Shown one piece after another: positions 42,652 through 51,400 of a stretch of 64,000 nt of DNA. The stretch is from Flavobacteriales bacterium BRH_c54. Its GTDB lineage: Bacteria > Bacteroidota > Bacteroidia > Flavobacteriales_E > Vicingaceae. The position numbers were made by a program, and so were the translations under genes. The DNA lies in the NCBI GenBank assembly GCA_000961845.1, contig LADZ01000006.1, positions 1-64,000 on the forward strand, in the 5' to 3' direction. The notes beneath the pieces are model-generated. The model saw only the letters and a list, made by a program, of their open reading frames with translations. It ran no database searches and had not been told where the DNA came from. How positions within the stretch are numbered: the stretch's first letter is position 1; each line of letters opens with the position of its first letter.

Positions 42652-44280
42652 ATGAAATTAAATTCCTCAAAAACAGGTTTAAAACATGCCTCACAACAAA
42701 AGGGTCATAATCAATCCATTCAATTTAAAGACAATCGCCCCGAAGCTACTGCACAATTCAAAATGCAAGAAATGGCTAACCAGCCCATCCAAAAAAAAGA
42801 GAATAAAACAGGGATGCCCGACAATTTAAAATCGGGAATAGAAAATTTATCGGGCATGGATATGAGTGATGTAAAAGTACATTATAATTCTCCTCAACCT
42901 GCCCAACTGCAAGCCCATGCTTTTGCTCAAGGAAATCAAATACATATTGCATCAGGGCAAGAAAAACATTTACCGCATGAAGCCTGGCATGTGGTACAGC
43001 AAAAACAAGGAAGGGTACAACCAACTAAACAATTAAAAGGGAAAGTGAATATTAATGATGATTCCGGCCTAGAAAGAGAAGCAGATGTAATGGGAGCTAA
43101 AGCATTGCAACGAAAAGGTTTTTCAATTCAACTCATCACAAAAAATAATTTATCCTCTATTGTACAAAGAGCAACAAGTATTAACTATCATGCCCAAAGT
43201 TTTAATTATGTTGATAGTCATACCCATCATCAAACACAAGAAATTGTTGGTAATAAAATGAGTGCTGTTCTGGATCCTAATCAGCCAATCAAGGGCTCTG
43301 AACCTGGTTCTGGTGTACAGTCCGGTATTATGTCTTCTCTTAAATCAATAGGATACAAACGGATGATTCGAGGACATTTAATGAATGGTCAAATGGGAGG
43401 ATTAGGCATTGCTGCAAATCTCTTTCCCATTACTGCACAAGCTAATTCCAAGCACAAAAGTTATATGGAAAACTATGTAAAAGGACAGTTATATGAAGAA
43501 CAAAAAAAGCCTATACATAATCGTGATAAAATAAATTATCAAGTTCAGGTAGTCCCTCTTGGTCATCCTAAAGATGTGGGATGGAGTGCTATTGATGTTG
43601 CTTTTGTATGCAAAGCTTCTACCTCAAGTGGTTGGAGTCATAATATTAACATTGATTCCCATCCCGCAAAAGATAAAAACAACCTTGGAGGTGAAGGGTT
43701 ACCAGCTAATAAACCACCAATTAATGGAAGAGCAGAAGGTAAACCTCCTACACCATGGGGACAAGCAGACAATGGTTATGATAAATACAATTCTGACCAT
43801 AAAAAATCTAAAGATAAGTCTACGTTTTTTTGGGGTGATCATGAAGTAGATCCAAATGATGAAGTATATACTCGGGGGCTTCATTTCAATCAAGGAGAAA
43901 TAGACGCTGAAAAACTAGAAGTATTTGAGCTTTTTTGGAAATTGGAAGATATCCAATCACCAGTCAAATTAAATAACCATATTTTAAAAGAATCTGATAT
44001 AGAAACATTTAGTAATACTCAATTGAAACAACTATCTATTTTACTCAAAGAAGAAATAGAGTATCGAGAAAAAAATTCAACAAGTAAAATAGGTAAAGCT
44101 AAATTATATTTTCATGATAACCCAAATGTGGCAAAAAACACATTGAGGTCCACAGCTGCATTAGCTGTATCAATTGGTGCAGGAATAATAAATTATACTG
44201 ATTGGGATTGGACAGGTGGAGCTATAATTCTTGGATCAAGTTTGGTCTCTTCTTATCTGTATAAGCATGGATACTTATAA
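42652..44280 (+). CDS. eCIS payload 2: eCIS-core (DUF4157) protein with His-Me finger nuclease domain
   Basis: 542 residues from ATG 42652, ten bases after payload 1; ATG 42625 would overlap it. Leader SIQFKDNRPEATAQFKMQE, then the eCIS core with HEAWH at residue 109 and LEREAD. From about residue 165 a separate domain contains YKRMIRGHLMNGQMGG and GIAANLFPITAQAN. RGHL (His242) followed by GG-x-G...NLFP-x-T...N is the DNA/RNA non-specific endonuclease (beta-beta-alpha metal) signature. A Pro/Lys-rich insert follows. The last 45 residues carry one or two hydrophobic segments (ALAVSIGAGIINYTDWDW, GGAIILGSSLVSSYLY), which could aid membrane passage. Nuclease activity in the target cell is inferred. 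No immunity gene is next to it. Confidence 0.83.
   Translation: MKLNSSKTGLKHASQQKGHNQSIQFKDNRPEATAQFKMQEMANQPIQKKENKTGMPDNLKSGIENLSGMDMSDVKVHYNSPQPAQLQAHAFAQGNQIHIASGQEKHLPHEAWHVVQQKQGRVQPTKQLKGKVNINDDSGLEREADVMGAKALQRKGFSIQLITKNNLSSIVQRATSINYHAQSFNYVDSHTHHQTQEIVGNKMSAVLDPNQPIKGSEPGSGVQSGIMSSLKSIGYKRMIRGHLMNGQMGGLGIAANLFPITAQANSKHKSYMENYVKGQLYEEQKKPIHNRDKINYQVQVVPLGHPKDVGWSAIDVAFVCKASTSSGWSHNINIDSHPAKDKNNLGGEGLPANKPPINGRAEGKPPTPWGQADNGYDKYNSDHKKSKDKSTFFWGDHEVDPNDEVYTRGLHFNQGEIDAEKLEVFELFWKLEDIQSPVKLNNHILKESDIETFSNTQLKQLSILLKEEIEYREKNSTSKIGKAKLYFHDNPNVAKNTLRSTAALAVSIGAGIINYTDWDWTGGAIILGSSLVSSYLYKHGYL
42712..43110 (+). repeat. Shared leader/eCIS-core module, copy 2
   Basis: Second copy of the 400-bp module; see 39711-40109. 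It differs mostly at synonymous and a few conservative positions. Confidence 0.85.
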
Positions 44281-44300
44281 AAATTTAAGCTAATTTAAAT

Positions 44301-45560
44301 ATGCAAACCCATCATTCAAAAAATAAAATACCTGTTTCTGATAATGATAATCAAAATAATAAATTGCAATCCGTTCACTTTAAAGACAATCGCCCTGAAT
44401 CAACTACACAACTAAAAGTACAACAAATGGCTAATAATGCTGTTGTTGATGCTCCAATACAAAGAAGAACTAACAATACAGGAATGCCTGATAACTTAAA
44501 ATCGGGCATTGAAAAATTATCAGGTTTAGATATGAGTGATGTAAAAGTACATTACAATTCAAATCAGCCAGCACAATTTCGAGCGCATGCTTTTGCTCAG
44601 GGTAATCAAATTCATTTGGCTTCAGGTCAAGAGAAACATCTTCCTCACGAAGCCTGGCACGTAGTACAACAAAAGCAAGGTAGGGTAAAGTCAACCATGC
44701 AAATGAGGGGAACAATCAATGTAAATGATGATGTTGTTTTGGAAAAAGAGGCAGATGTGATGGGAAATAAGGCTCTGCAAATGATGTATACATCAGACCA
44801 ATCTGAATCAAAAGTTGAAGTAACTAATTTCGGTTATAGTAGAAATAAAAGGAATGTTTCTACTTATTTAACTAAAAGTAGAGACAATCAAAAAATAATA
44901 CAACGGCTGCGAAAAAAGATGAGAGTTAGTAGAGCCGTATATCGCAAAAGATTAAGAAGTACGGTTTACTTATGGTCAGAATTTGTTAGTAATTTAACTG
45001 GAGCAACAACAAAGCTTGGACTATTTCAAACTTCTTCAACAAGTCATGCTGAAGAAAACTTAATACAGAGAATAAATAACCTGAATTTAAGAGATGGTAC
45101 TTTGACAATACACCTTTCAACAAGTCCATGCAGTAGTAGTCCAAGTCATAGAACACGTTGCGATGGCAAAACCGGTTGCCAAGAACGACTAAATGGATTA
45201 AAGAGCGCTAGAAATATTAAGGTTGAAGTATTGGCGGATCATCTTTATCAACCAAAAATAGTAGCTGCAAAAGAACGTAAAGCCAAGAAGGGAGTTGGTG
45301 ACACATCAAATAGAGGAGCAACAAAGGCGCGTTTTAGAATAAGATTCTCCCGTCTGCCTAAAGCTTTTCATAGTCATAAAAGAATTACTAATGAAGATGT
45401 GGCACAGTTTAAAACAATAGAACATCCTGATGATTCATTGAAATTATTAGGGATAGAGGAAATTTATATACATGAAGAAAAAGGGGAAAGAATAATCGAG
45501 GTGCAGGGAGATTTTGATAAAGAGCAAATAGATGGCATTGATGCAGAAAGCTCAGAGTAG
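44301..45560 (+). CDS. eCIS payload 3: eCIS-core (DUF4157) protein with deaminase-like domain
   Basis: 419 residues. Leader SVHFKDNRPESTTQLKVQQ, eCIS core with HEAWH at residue 116 and LEKEAD. After about residue 200 a basic stretch (LRKKMRVSRAVYRKRLRS) leads to a fold with HAE at 249-251 and PC at 276-277, followed by further cysteines C287 and C293 (GCQERL). His-Ala-Glu plus Pro-Cys-x(n)-Cys is the zinc site of cytidine-deaminase-like toxins; Glu251 would be the proton shuttle. The spacing between the two Cys is longer than the classical two residues. It probably deaminates a nucleic acid or nucleotide in the target cell; the substrate is unknown. It is the last gene of the plus-strand array and converges on the eCIS operon. 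Confidence 0.8.
   Translation: MQTHHSKNKIPVSDNDNQNNKLQSVHFKDNRPESTTQLKVQQMANNAVVDAPIQRRTNNTGMPDNLKSGIEKLSGLDMSDVKVHYNSNQPAQFRAHAFAQGNQIHLASGQEKHLPHEAWHVVQQKQGRVKSTMQMRGTINVNDDVVLEKEADVMGNKALQMMYTSDQSESKVEVTNFGYSRNKRNVSTYLTKSRDNQKIIQRLRKKMRVSRAVYRKRLRSTVYLWSEFVSNLTGATTKLGLFQTSSTSHAEENLIQRINNLNLRDGTLTIHLSTSPCSSSPSHRTRCDGKTGCQERLNGLKSARNIKVEVLADHLYQPKIVAAKERKAKKGVGDTSNRGATKARFRIRFSRLPKAFHSHKRITNEDVAQFKTIEHPDDSLKLLGIEEIYIHEEKGERIIEVQGDFDKEQIDGIDAESSE
44367..44780 (+). repeat. Shared leader/eCIS-core module, copy 3
   Basis: Third copy of the module; slightly longer because of an insert (NNAVVDA) between the leader and the GMPDNLKSG block, and the most diverged of the three. Confidence 0.85.
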
Positions 45561-45687
45561 TATGAAGGCGTTATTATTAGAGAAAAGTGAAAGAATCAGA
45601 TATCATATTATTTTAAATTAATGATATTCAAGACCTAAAGCCTTCTCGAAAAATTGAACAGTTTAAAAATAGCTAATAATCATTCAC

Positions 45688-45924
45688 CTATTTTTTTCTA
45701 TTTTCCCCAACTCCAACAATACCTTCTAAAATAGAAAACATAGCATCAATTAGAAGAAAAATACCATAAATGCCGAAGAAATGATTCTGGTTAAATTTAA
45801 GTTCTCCAGACGCAACATCTTCTCTGATCTGGTAAATACCTATAATGATTAGAATAATAGAGATTAATAGCTTTATATAGCGATTATTTATAATCATTCT
45901 TATAAAGGCAATAAGGGTTTTCAT
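45688..45924 (-). CDS. Small membrane protein of the eCIS locus, paralogue 1
   Basis: 78 residues. Two membrane helices (about 16-31, YIKLLISIILIIIGIYQI; 48-70, FFGIYGIFLLIDAMFSILEG). The second helix motif HFFGIYGIFLLIDAMFSIL is clearly related to HHGIALYGLVMFLKSIITAL in the neighbour at 45929-46195, so the two arose by duplication. 4-base gap between them. They sit at the distal end of the eCIS operon after the PAAR gene. No known family recognised. Roles such as membrane docking of the particle or its release are possible but unproven. A convergent, gene-free 127-base gap separates it from payload 3. Confidence 0.68.
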   Translation of the reverse strand: MKTLIAFIRMIINNRYIKLLISIILIIIGIYQIREDVASGELKFNQNHFFGIYGIFLLIDAMFSILEGIVGVGENRKK

Positions 45925-45928
45925 AAGA

Positions 45929-46195
45929 TTAGTTTTTCCTATTTACAGTTTGTTGAGACAACTGATCTTTCACCTTTTTTATACCACTAATGGCTTGCAA
46001 AGCGGTGATGATGGACTTTAAAAACATGACTAAGCCGTAGAGTGCAATACCATGGTGAATGGACAATCCTTTAATGTTGGATTGATAATTATCAATTAAC
46101 CCGGTAATACTGGTGTATAAAAACAGTACTGCCAAAAACATATTGACATAAGGACTGTTTAATATCGTTTCCGTTATGTTTAATACTTTCTCCAT
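45929..46195 (-). CDS. Small membrane protein of the eCIS locus, paralogue 2
   Basis: 88 residues. Helices at about 16-30 (VNMFLAVLFLYTSITGLI) and 45-68 (HHGIALYGLVMFLKSIITAL), then a basic tail with QLSQQTVNRKN. It starts 3 bases past the stop of the PAAR-like gene and ends 4 bases before its paralogue. Similar length and pattern to the neighbour support one family. Family members next to eCIS PAAR genes are, as far as I recall, seen in other Bacteroidota clusters, but this needs a search. Confidence 0.68.
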   Translation of the reverse strand: MEKVLNITETILNSPYVNMFLAVLFLYTSITGLIDNYQSNIKGLSIHHGIALYGLVMFLKSIITALQAISGIKKVKDQLSQQTVNRKN

Positions 46196-46198
46196 TTT

Positions 46199-46591
46199 TT
46201 ATTCTGCTACTGTACATTGTACTTGACCTGCTGATGTGAATGAAATTTCTCCTCCCCACATGCAATTGCATTTACAACTATTATTTAAGGCGGGTTGTTT
46301 CGCAAGTTTTACCGTGCTTGAACCCGGTGACCACGGTGAAGTGGTTGCAGGAATACAGGGTGCCGGAGTATGAACCCCAAGAGCTGCAGCTGTAAGTGCA
46401 ATTACAGCGGGATTAGTGGTTGAATTGCACATTCCAAATGTGGCAATGTTTACAATGGGCTTATAATCTTGAATATTTGCAGCAGGCATCATACTGGTTG
46501 TTACTTTATTCGCTGGCAGCACTACCAAAGGGCATGGTGCCACTCCATATGAGCATTCCATCAATGCTCCCATACATACTTGATCTGGCAT
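46199..46591 (-). CDS. PAAR-like (DUF4280) spike-tip protein of the eCIS
   Basis: 130 residues. Starts MPDQVCMGALMECSYGVAPC. Family features are the C-x(n)-G..PC pattern, ANIQDYKPIVNIATFGMC, then PCIPATTSPWSPGSSTVKL and a Cys-rich end (NNSCKCNCMWGGEIS). DUF4280 proteins replace classical PAAR cones and sharpen the VgrG-like spike (Afp10 in the Afp prophage). The gene is separated from the spike gene at 60068-61813 by most of the operon and lies after the ATPase, near the payload array. Between it and the ATPase lies the inserted element. Ten or so cysteines may form zinc or disulfide links. Confidence 0.85.
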   Translation of the reverse strand: MPDQVCMGALMECSYGVAPCPLVVLPANKVTTSMMPAANIQDYKPIVNIATFGMCNSTTNPAVIALTAAALGVHTPAPCIPATTSPWSPGSSTVKLAKQPALNNSCKCNCMWGGEISFTSAGQVQCTVAE

Positions 46592-46615
46592 ATTTTTTTG
46601 TTTTAAAGTACTTAG

Positions 46616-47106
46616 AGTGCCTAAAATTTGGAGTACTTAGAGTTATTTTTTCCTCTAACTCTAGGCACTCTCAATTCTAAATTTTAGGCACTATTTATTA
46701 TTGTTTTAATTTTTTTCCTATTGATGTAAAAAGTGCCAATATTTCATTGGCTTCTATTATTGTTAATTTTAATTTTTGAGTATCTACCCATTTTAATTCT
46801 TCAATTATTTCTAACCAATAAACGGTTTCACTCGCTTCACTCTCACAAATCTTAATTTTATTGGCGAAGTCTGCTTTACTTCTTGAACGATTCGCTTCTC
46901 TATAGTTTGCTCCTACACTCGTTCCAGATTTTGTGATTTGATTTTTTATTACGCTACATTCGCTAGTATTAGTTAAGGAACCTGACAACTTAATAATATC
47001 AATTGCAAACCTCTTTGTTCTTAGTTCCAGTTGTTTCGCAAACTCTTTATTCTCCATTTTTTTATTAAATAACTCCAAACTCTAAGTACTCTTAATTTTA
47101 GGCACT
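46616..47106 (-). mobile_element. Putative hairpin-bounded element with four-helix-bundle gene, in the eCIS operon
   Basis: The 29 bases at 46616-46644 (AGTGCCTAAAATTTG..) and the reverse complement of 47078-47106 agree at 27 of 29 positions. They enclose the four-helix-bundle gene. A further, looser copy lies at 46657-46692 in the same orientation as the right arm, so the left end can itself fold into a hairpin. The element fills the gap between the PAAR-like and ATPase genes. Same design as 9387-9815, with unrelated arm sequence. Confidence 0.65.
46698..47057 (-). CDS. Four-helix-bundle protein, 23S rRNA intervening-sequence (IVP) family
   Basis: 119 residues from the ATG at 47057 (MENKEFAKQLELRTKRFA); a TTG at 47078 is possible but falls in the repeat arm. 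Motifs are L.LRTKRFAIDIIKLSGSL, KNQITKSGTSVGANYREANR and ICESEASETVYWLEIIEEL, the 'four helix bundle protein' pattern. It belongs to a different subgroup from the copy at 9413-9775 (VGANYREA versus IPSNVAEG). No link to injection systems is known for this family, and it lies within a repeat-bounded insert, so it is probably not part of the eCIS. Confidence 0.82.
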   Translation of the reverse strand: MENKEFAKQLELRTKRFAIDIIKLSGSLTNTSECSVIKNQITKSGTSVGANYREANRSRSKADFANKIKICESEASETVYWLEIIEELKWVDTQKLKLTIIEANEILALFTSIGKKLKQ

Positions 47107-47110
47107 TCTT

Positions 47111-48451
47111 TTATATCGTTTTATTCGATTTATTATATTCTCTTCTAACACCAATAATGATGTCGTTTAATTCAATTATTTTTTTATTTCTTTTGGCGGC
47201 TTCCAATGCACAATACCTCAACACATTAATCATCTCTCCCCCACTCAATTCATAGTCGTCCGATAGGGTTTCTAAATTAATAGCTGATTCTAATTCAAAG
47301 GTGTCTTTAAACAGTCTTTCCCACAGCAACTTTCGTTCTTTTTTACCGGGTTTCGGAAAGTGAATCATACTTTGAAATCGTCTGGAAAAAGCTTCATCAA
47401 TGTTGGTTTGGATATTTGTTGCCAACACTACTAATCCCGAAAAATCTTCTATCCGTTGTAGTAAATATGCTACTTCCTGATTGGCATATCGGTCGTTCGC
47501 TCCTTTGGTAGAGGTTCGTTTTCCAAACAATGCATCGGCTTCGTCAAAAAACAAAATCCAGTCTTTGTGCTCTGCTTCGTCAAAAAGTTGCCCTAAATTC
47601 TTTTCTGTTTCTCCAATGTATTTAGAAACCACCAGCGAAAGATCCACTCTAAAAACCGGACGATTGGTCGCTTTTCCCAATAAAGATGCTGCCATTGTTT
47701 TCCCTGTTCCGGGAGGGCCATAAAACAGCACTCGATAACCGGGTTTTAATTTGTTGTCTAATTCCCATTCGTTGAGTATCAAATCACTGTACAACAACCA
47801 ATCTTTTACTTCTGTTAGATCTTCCATTACGTTTTGATCTACAATTAAATCTTCCCAATTTAATTTGGTAGAAATTTCTTTGGCTGGGAACTTAGCTCCG
47901 AATTGTGGTAAGTATTTTTTTCCTGTGGTCAATAATCCTAAATATTCATTCGATATTTTTAAGGGTTGGTGCAATCCAAAATCCTGTTCGGCATCATAAT
48001 CCAAAATGCCCATTTTATACATAAGATGTTCTTTCTTAATGACGCTTAAAAAAGTAAATCGGGCATTAAAATCATATCCTCCCAAAATAAAACAAGCGGT
48101 TTCAAGGGTTGGAAAAAATCCTGACTTAACGGTCGATTTAACTCCTCCAAATTCAGAAAATTCACAATCCAAGTTTTGATTCTTAATTAAAAACACATCT
48201 AAACATTGTGGTTTTACATGGGGAATTAAGGCTAAAATTAATATCAACCTTTCTTCAAATCCTAATTCATATTCTCGGATTAATTGAGTGTAAGGAGAAT
48301 CAACTGTAACTATTTCTGGTGGTTGATGGGCATAAATGGAATCGAACTCACTTTCATTTTTAAAATAAAGTGTGAGAGCTGTATCTACTACTCTTTCGAA
48401 CCACATCACTTCGTGGTAAATGGTATGTGCTGATTGTTGTATTATCTCCAT
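47111..48451 (-). CDS. eCIS AAA+ ATPase (Afp15-like)
   Basis: 446 residues from the ATG at 48451 (MEIIQQSAHTIYHEV), overlapping the upstream gene by 10 nt. N-terminal domain of about 210 residues typical of Afp15/PVC15, then one AAA+ module: Walker A FYGPPGTGKT at about 243-252, Walker B ILFFDEADALFG near 303, sensor and arginine-finger region FSRRFQSMIHFP. Every contractile tail of the eCIS class encodes this ATPase; it is needed for assembly or for loading payloads, rather than for sheath recycling as in T6SS ClpV. Separated from the PAAR gene by the inserted element. Confidence 0.92.
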   Translation of the reverse strand: MEIIQQSAHTIYHEVMWFERVVDTALTLYFKNESEFDSIYAHQPPEIVTVDSPYTQLIREYELGFEERLILILALIPHVKPQCLDVFLIKNQNLDCEFSEFGGVKSTVKSGFFPTLETACFILGGYDFNARFTFLSVIKKEHLMYKMGILDYDAEQDFGLHQPLKISNEYLGLLTTGKKYLPQFGAKFPAKEISTKLNWEDLIVDQNVMEDLTEVKDWLLYSDLILNEWELDNKLKPGYRVLFYGPPGTGKTMAASLLGKATNRPVFRVDLSLVVSKYIGETEKNLGQLFDEAEHKDWILFFDEADALFGKRTSTKGANDRYANQEVAYLLQRIEDFSGLVVLATNIQTNIDEAFSRRFQSMIHFPKPGKKERKLLWERLFKDTFELESAINLETLSDDYELSGGEMINVLRYCALEAAKRNKKIIELNDIIIGVRREYNKSNKTI

Positions 48452-51400
48452 TCTATAATTAACATTTTTTGCATCCAACTTAATTTAATTCTGGTGATGT
48501 TCCATGAAATCTGATCCAACAACATGTCGAATGCTTTTTGTTCTATTCTTAAAAAATATTGTTCGTTCTCTTCTTCGAGTTTGCCATCTCGCTGTAAAAA
48601 AGAAAGCTGTAATCCTTCTATCGATGTTCCGTTTAAGGGTTTCCATTGCTGTGTTACAGCTGTCAATAAACCGTTTACTATTTCTTTATCTGTATCGGAT
48701 AATTCTATGTTTCGTTCTACTGGATCGGTTACATTCATCCCACACAACAATTTATTAATGACCAATTCGTGTTCTTCTTTTCCTGTTTTTCCGGTAGCTG
48801 CATATTCTAATAAGTGAACGGCTTTAAATTTACTTTCTTCGTCTATAAATTCTCCTTGAAGCATTAATCCACATTTCTCGAATAACATTCCTAAATAAGG
48901 TGACAAAATAATTAGTCCTGCATTTTTAATAAAAATAGGGTCTAAAAATTCTCTTGGTGTTTCTTCTCCTAACTTTCGGTAATCTTCTTCTTCTTCCTTC
49001 TTTTTAATAAGGGCGGCTTCTAATTCATCCTTCTTCATAATGGTTCGGTGCATCTGATCTAATAAAATGATTCCACTTTTGTATTGATCACCCTTTTCCG
49101 CCAGCAACTTTCCATTTATTTTTAATAAAACTTCGTTGCTTTTACTTTCGCCCAACACATTTTCCATGCATTGCAATAAAAGTGTACTCCAGTTTTCTAT
49201 TGTCCAGGCGTTAAAACCACCTGTACTTAGTTTTAAAAGAATTAATTGAAAATATTGTTTTTTTAAGATGCTCAACTCTCGTGACGAAATAAAAGGAATG
49301 CTACATTCTATTACTGCCATCGATTCTACTAAAAACTGCTGTTGATTGGTATTTAAGTGAAGGTGAATTAGTTTTAAAAACGCTTGTTCGTCCAACTCTT
49401 CCACTAAACTTTCTCGTAATGTGGTTTGACGCAATATATTTTTCCACTCCACAGCGGCTGTTTGCCTCATTTTTTCTAGCTGTCCTAATAATGACAAACT
49501 TTCCCATTGTTCAGCAAGGGCATGGTTGGCTAAAAACTCCTGAACAGAAGTAGCAATGGGTAATGTGGTACTTGTTTTTTTGTTTTCAGAAATGTTGGCA
49601 AGCTCCTTCTCCCATTTTTGGATTTCATTTTTTAAATCAACCTGTGTTGCTGTTCTCCTTATTTGTTGCATAATGCGAATGAACAGGTTTTTAATAGTGG
49701 TCTGTTCTGCTTCGTTAACGGATGATATCCATTGTTTAATAAAGTTAAAAAGTAGCTCACCTGTTTTTGCTGAGGCTTGTTGTTGTGCTAAAATTTTAAA
49801 GGCTTGTTCATTAAACTGATGATATTCCTGAAGCGTAATAATTCCTGCTGGTAACATTTGCTGTTTAAACAGCTCGTGGATTTTCACCATTAAAGCAGTA
49901 TATATTTTATGGGATGATCTGTCCAGTTCTTTCCACACCTCCTCTAAATTAATTTTATTCAATATGGTTGGTAACGAAATCTTTCCTGCTGTTTTATGAA
50001 GCAATTGAATTAACTCTTTTTTACCTGTGGAAGAATTCCATAATTGAGTAAAATCAAGGTTAAATTCATCCCAAGAATAAGCCGCTGCCCACCACGGTAA
50101 TAATCCTTTTTCTAACACGTAATAAACCTTACTGTGTTGATGTTGTTCTTTTTCTTTTGTTGCCACTTTTTGGGTAAGAGTTGTAAAAACGGTAGAGGAT
50201 TGCAAGTGAATCAATTGCTGATACAATCGTTTTTTTTCGGTAGCTTGCTTTAACTGTTGAACCACCAATTCAAAAATGGTGGTAAACGGAATGTTGTATT
50301 TTTTACTGATTTGCTGAAATAGCTCAACCACTTCTTTGCTCCACTCCGAAAATAGTTTCTTCTGATTCACTATGGCTGAAATGTTCTTTTCCAGTAACTC
50401 TAAAATTAATGGGCTTATCACTGTATTTTTAGCCTCCAACTTCTTGTTTAAAAAGAAGTCCTTTTCAGTGAGTTCACCTTGTAGTGGATATGAATCTGCA
50501 GAAGCTATATTTTGTTGAAAAGCTCTTATTTCCAGTTGCTCTATAAAAGTGATGATCTGAGGCTGTGCTACTTGTTTGATTAACTGACCTTTTAGCAGGA
50601 TTAATAGTGCATGCTTTTTTAAACCTGTTATTACCATCCATTTTGGTAATTCTTGATTAATCCAATAATGCCACAATTCTACTTCATTGTTATTGGTAAA
50701 ATCACGAATGGTTTGGGTAATATTTTCTACTATTTTTTCATCTGCTATGGGCTGTTTTTTTTCGGGATGAATGGTAGAAAAAGTAACTAAAAACTTCTCT
50801 ATTGCTTGATGATATTTTACAGGGAGCTTTTCTTGAACTTCTGTGAGTAACTGAAAAAGAACAGCTTGTTTTGCATCTAATTCGTATTTTAAATTTTTTA
50901 GTAAATCGGGGAACACCTCTTTTCCCAAGTATTGCTCACTTACAAAGGAGCCAATAATAAGTCGAGCTTTTTTTACTTCTATTTCATTCCATAAGGCACT
51001 CGATGAGGATGAAAGTATGCTTCTGTTTTTCTGAATGTGTTCAAAAAAATCAATGCTTTCGGTTACAAAAGGAATGGAAACATTTTGTATGAGTTGATTC
51101 AACACCCTGTCATTAAGGATCGCTAATAGTCGCTCGCTTATCGAAGAATTGATGAGCCAATTGGTGATATGATGAACTAAAATTGAATCCTTGGTGAGAA
51201 GTATCAATTCAAATTGATGGTTAAATGCTGTTTTTGAGGTATATTGAAAGTTGGAATGAAAGGATCCAAATTTCAAATAATGCTCAACTTGGTCTATCCA
51301 TTCTTTAACGGCTATTTTTTTAGTGGTTGACTTTGCTGATTTGGCTTCTTGTTGTTGATGTTCTGTTTTTAGTTCAATAATTATTTTTTTAAACTCTAAC

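Noticed and set aside
43559..43849. 96-codon plus-strand frame in payload 2
   Set aside because: Out-of-frame overlap with the nuclease payload gene; no independent support.
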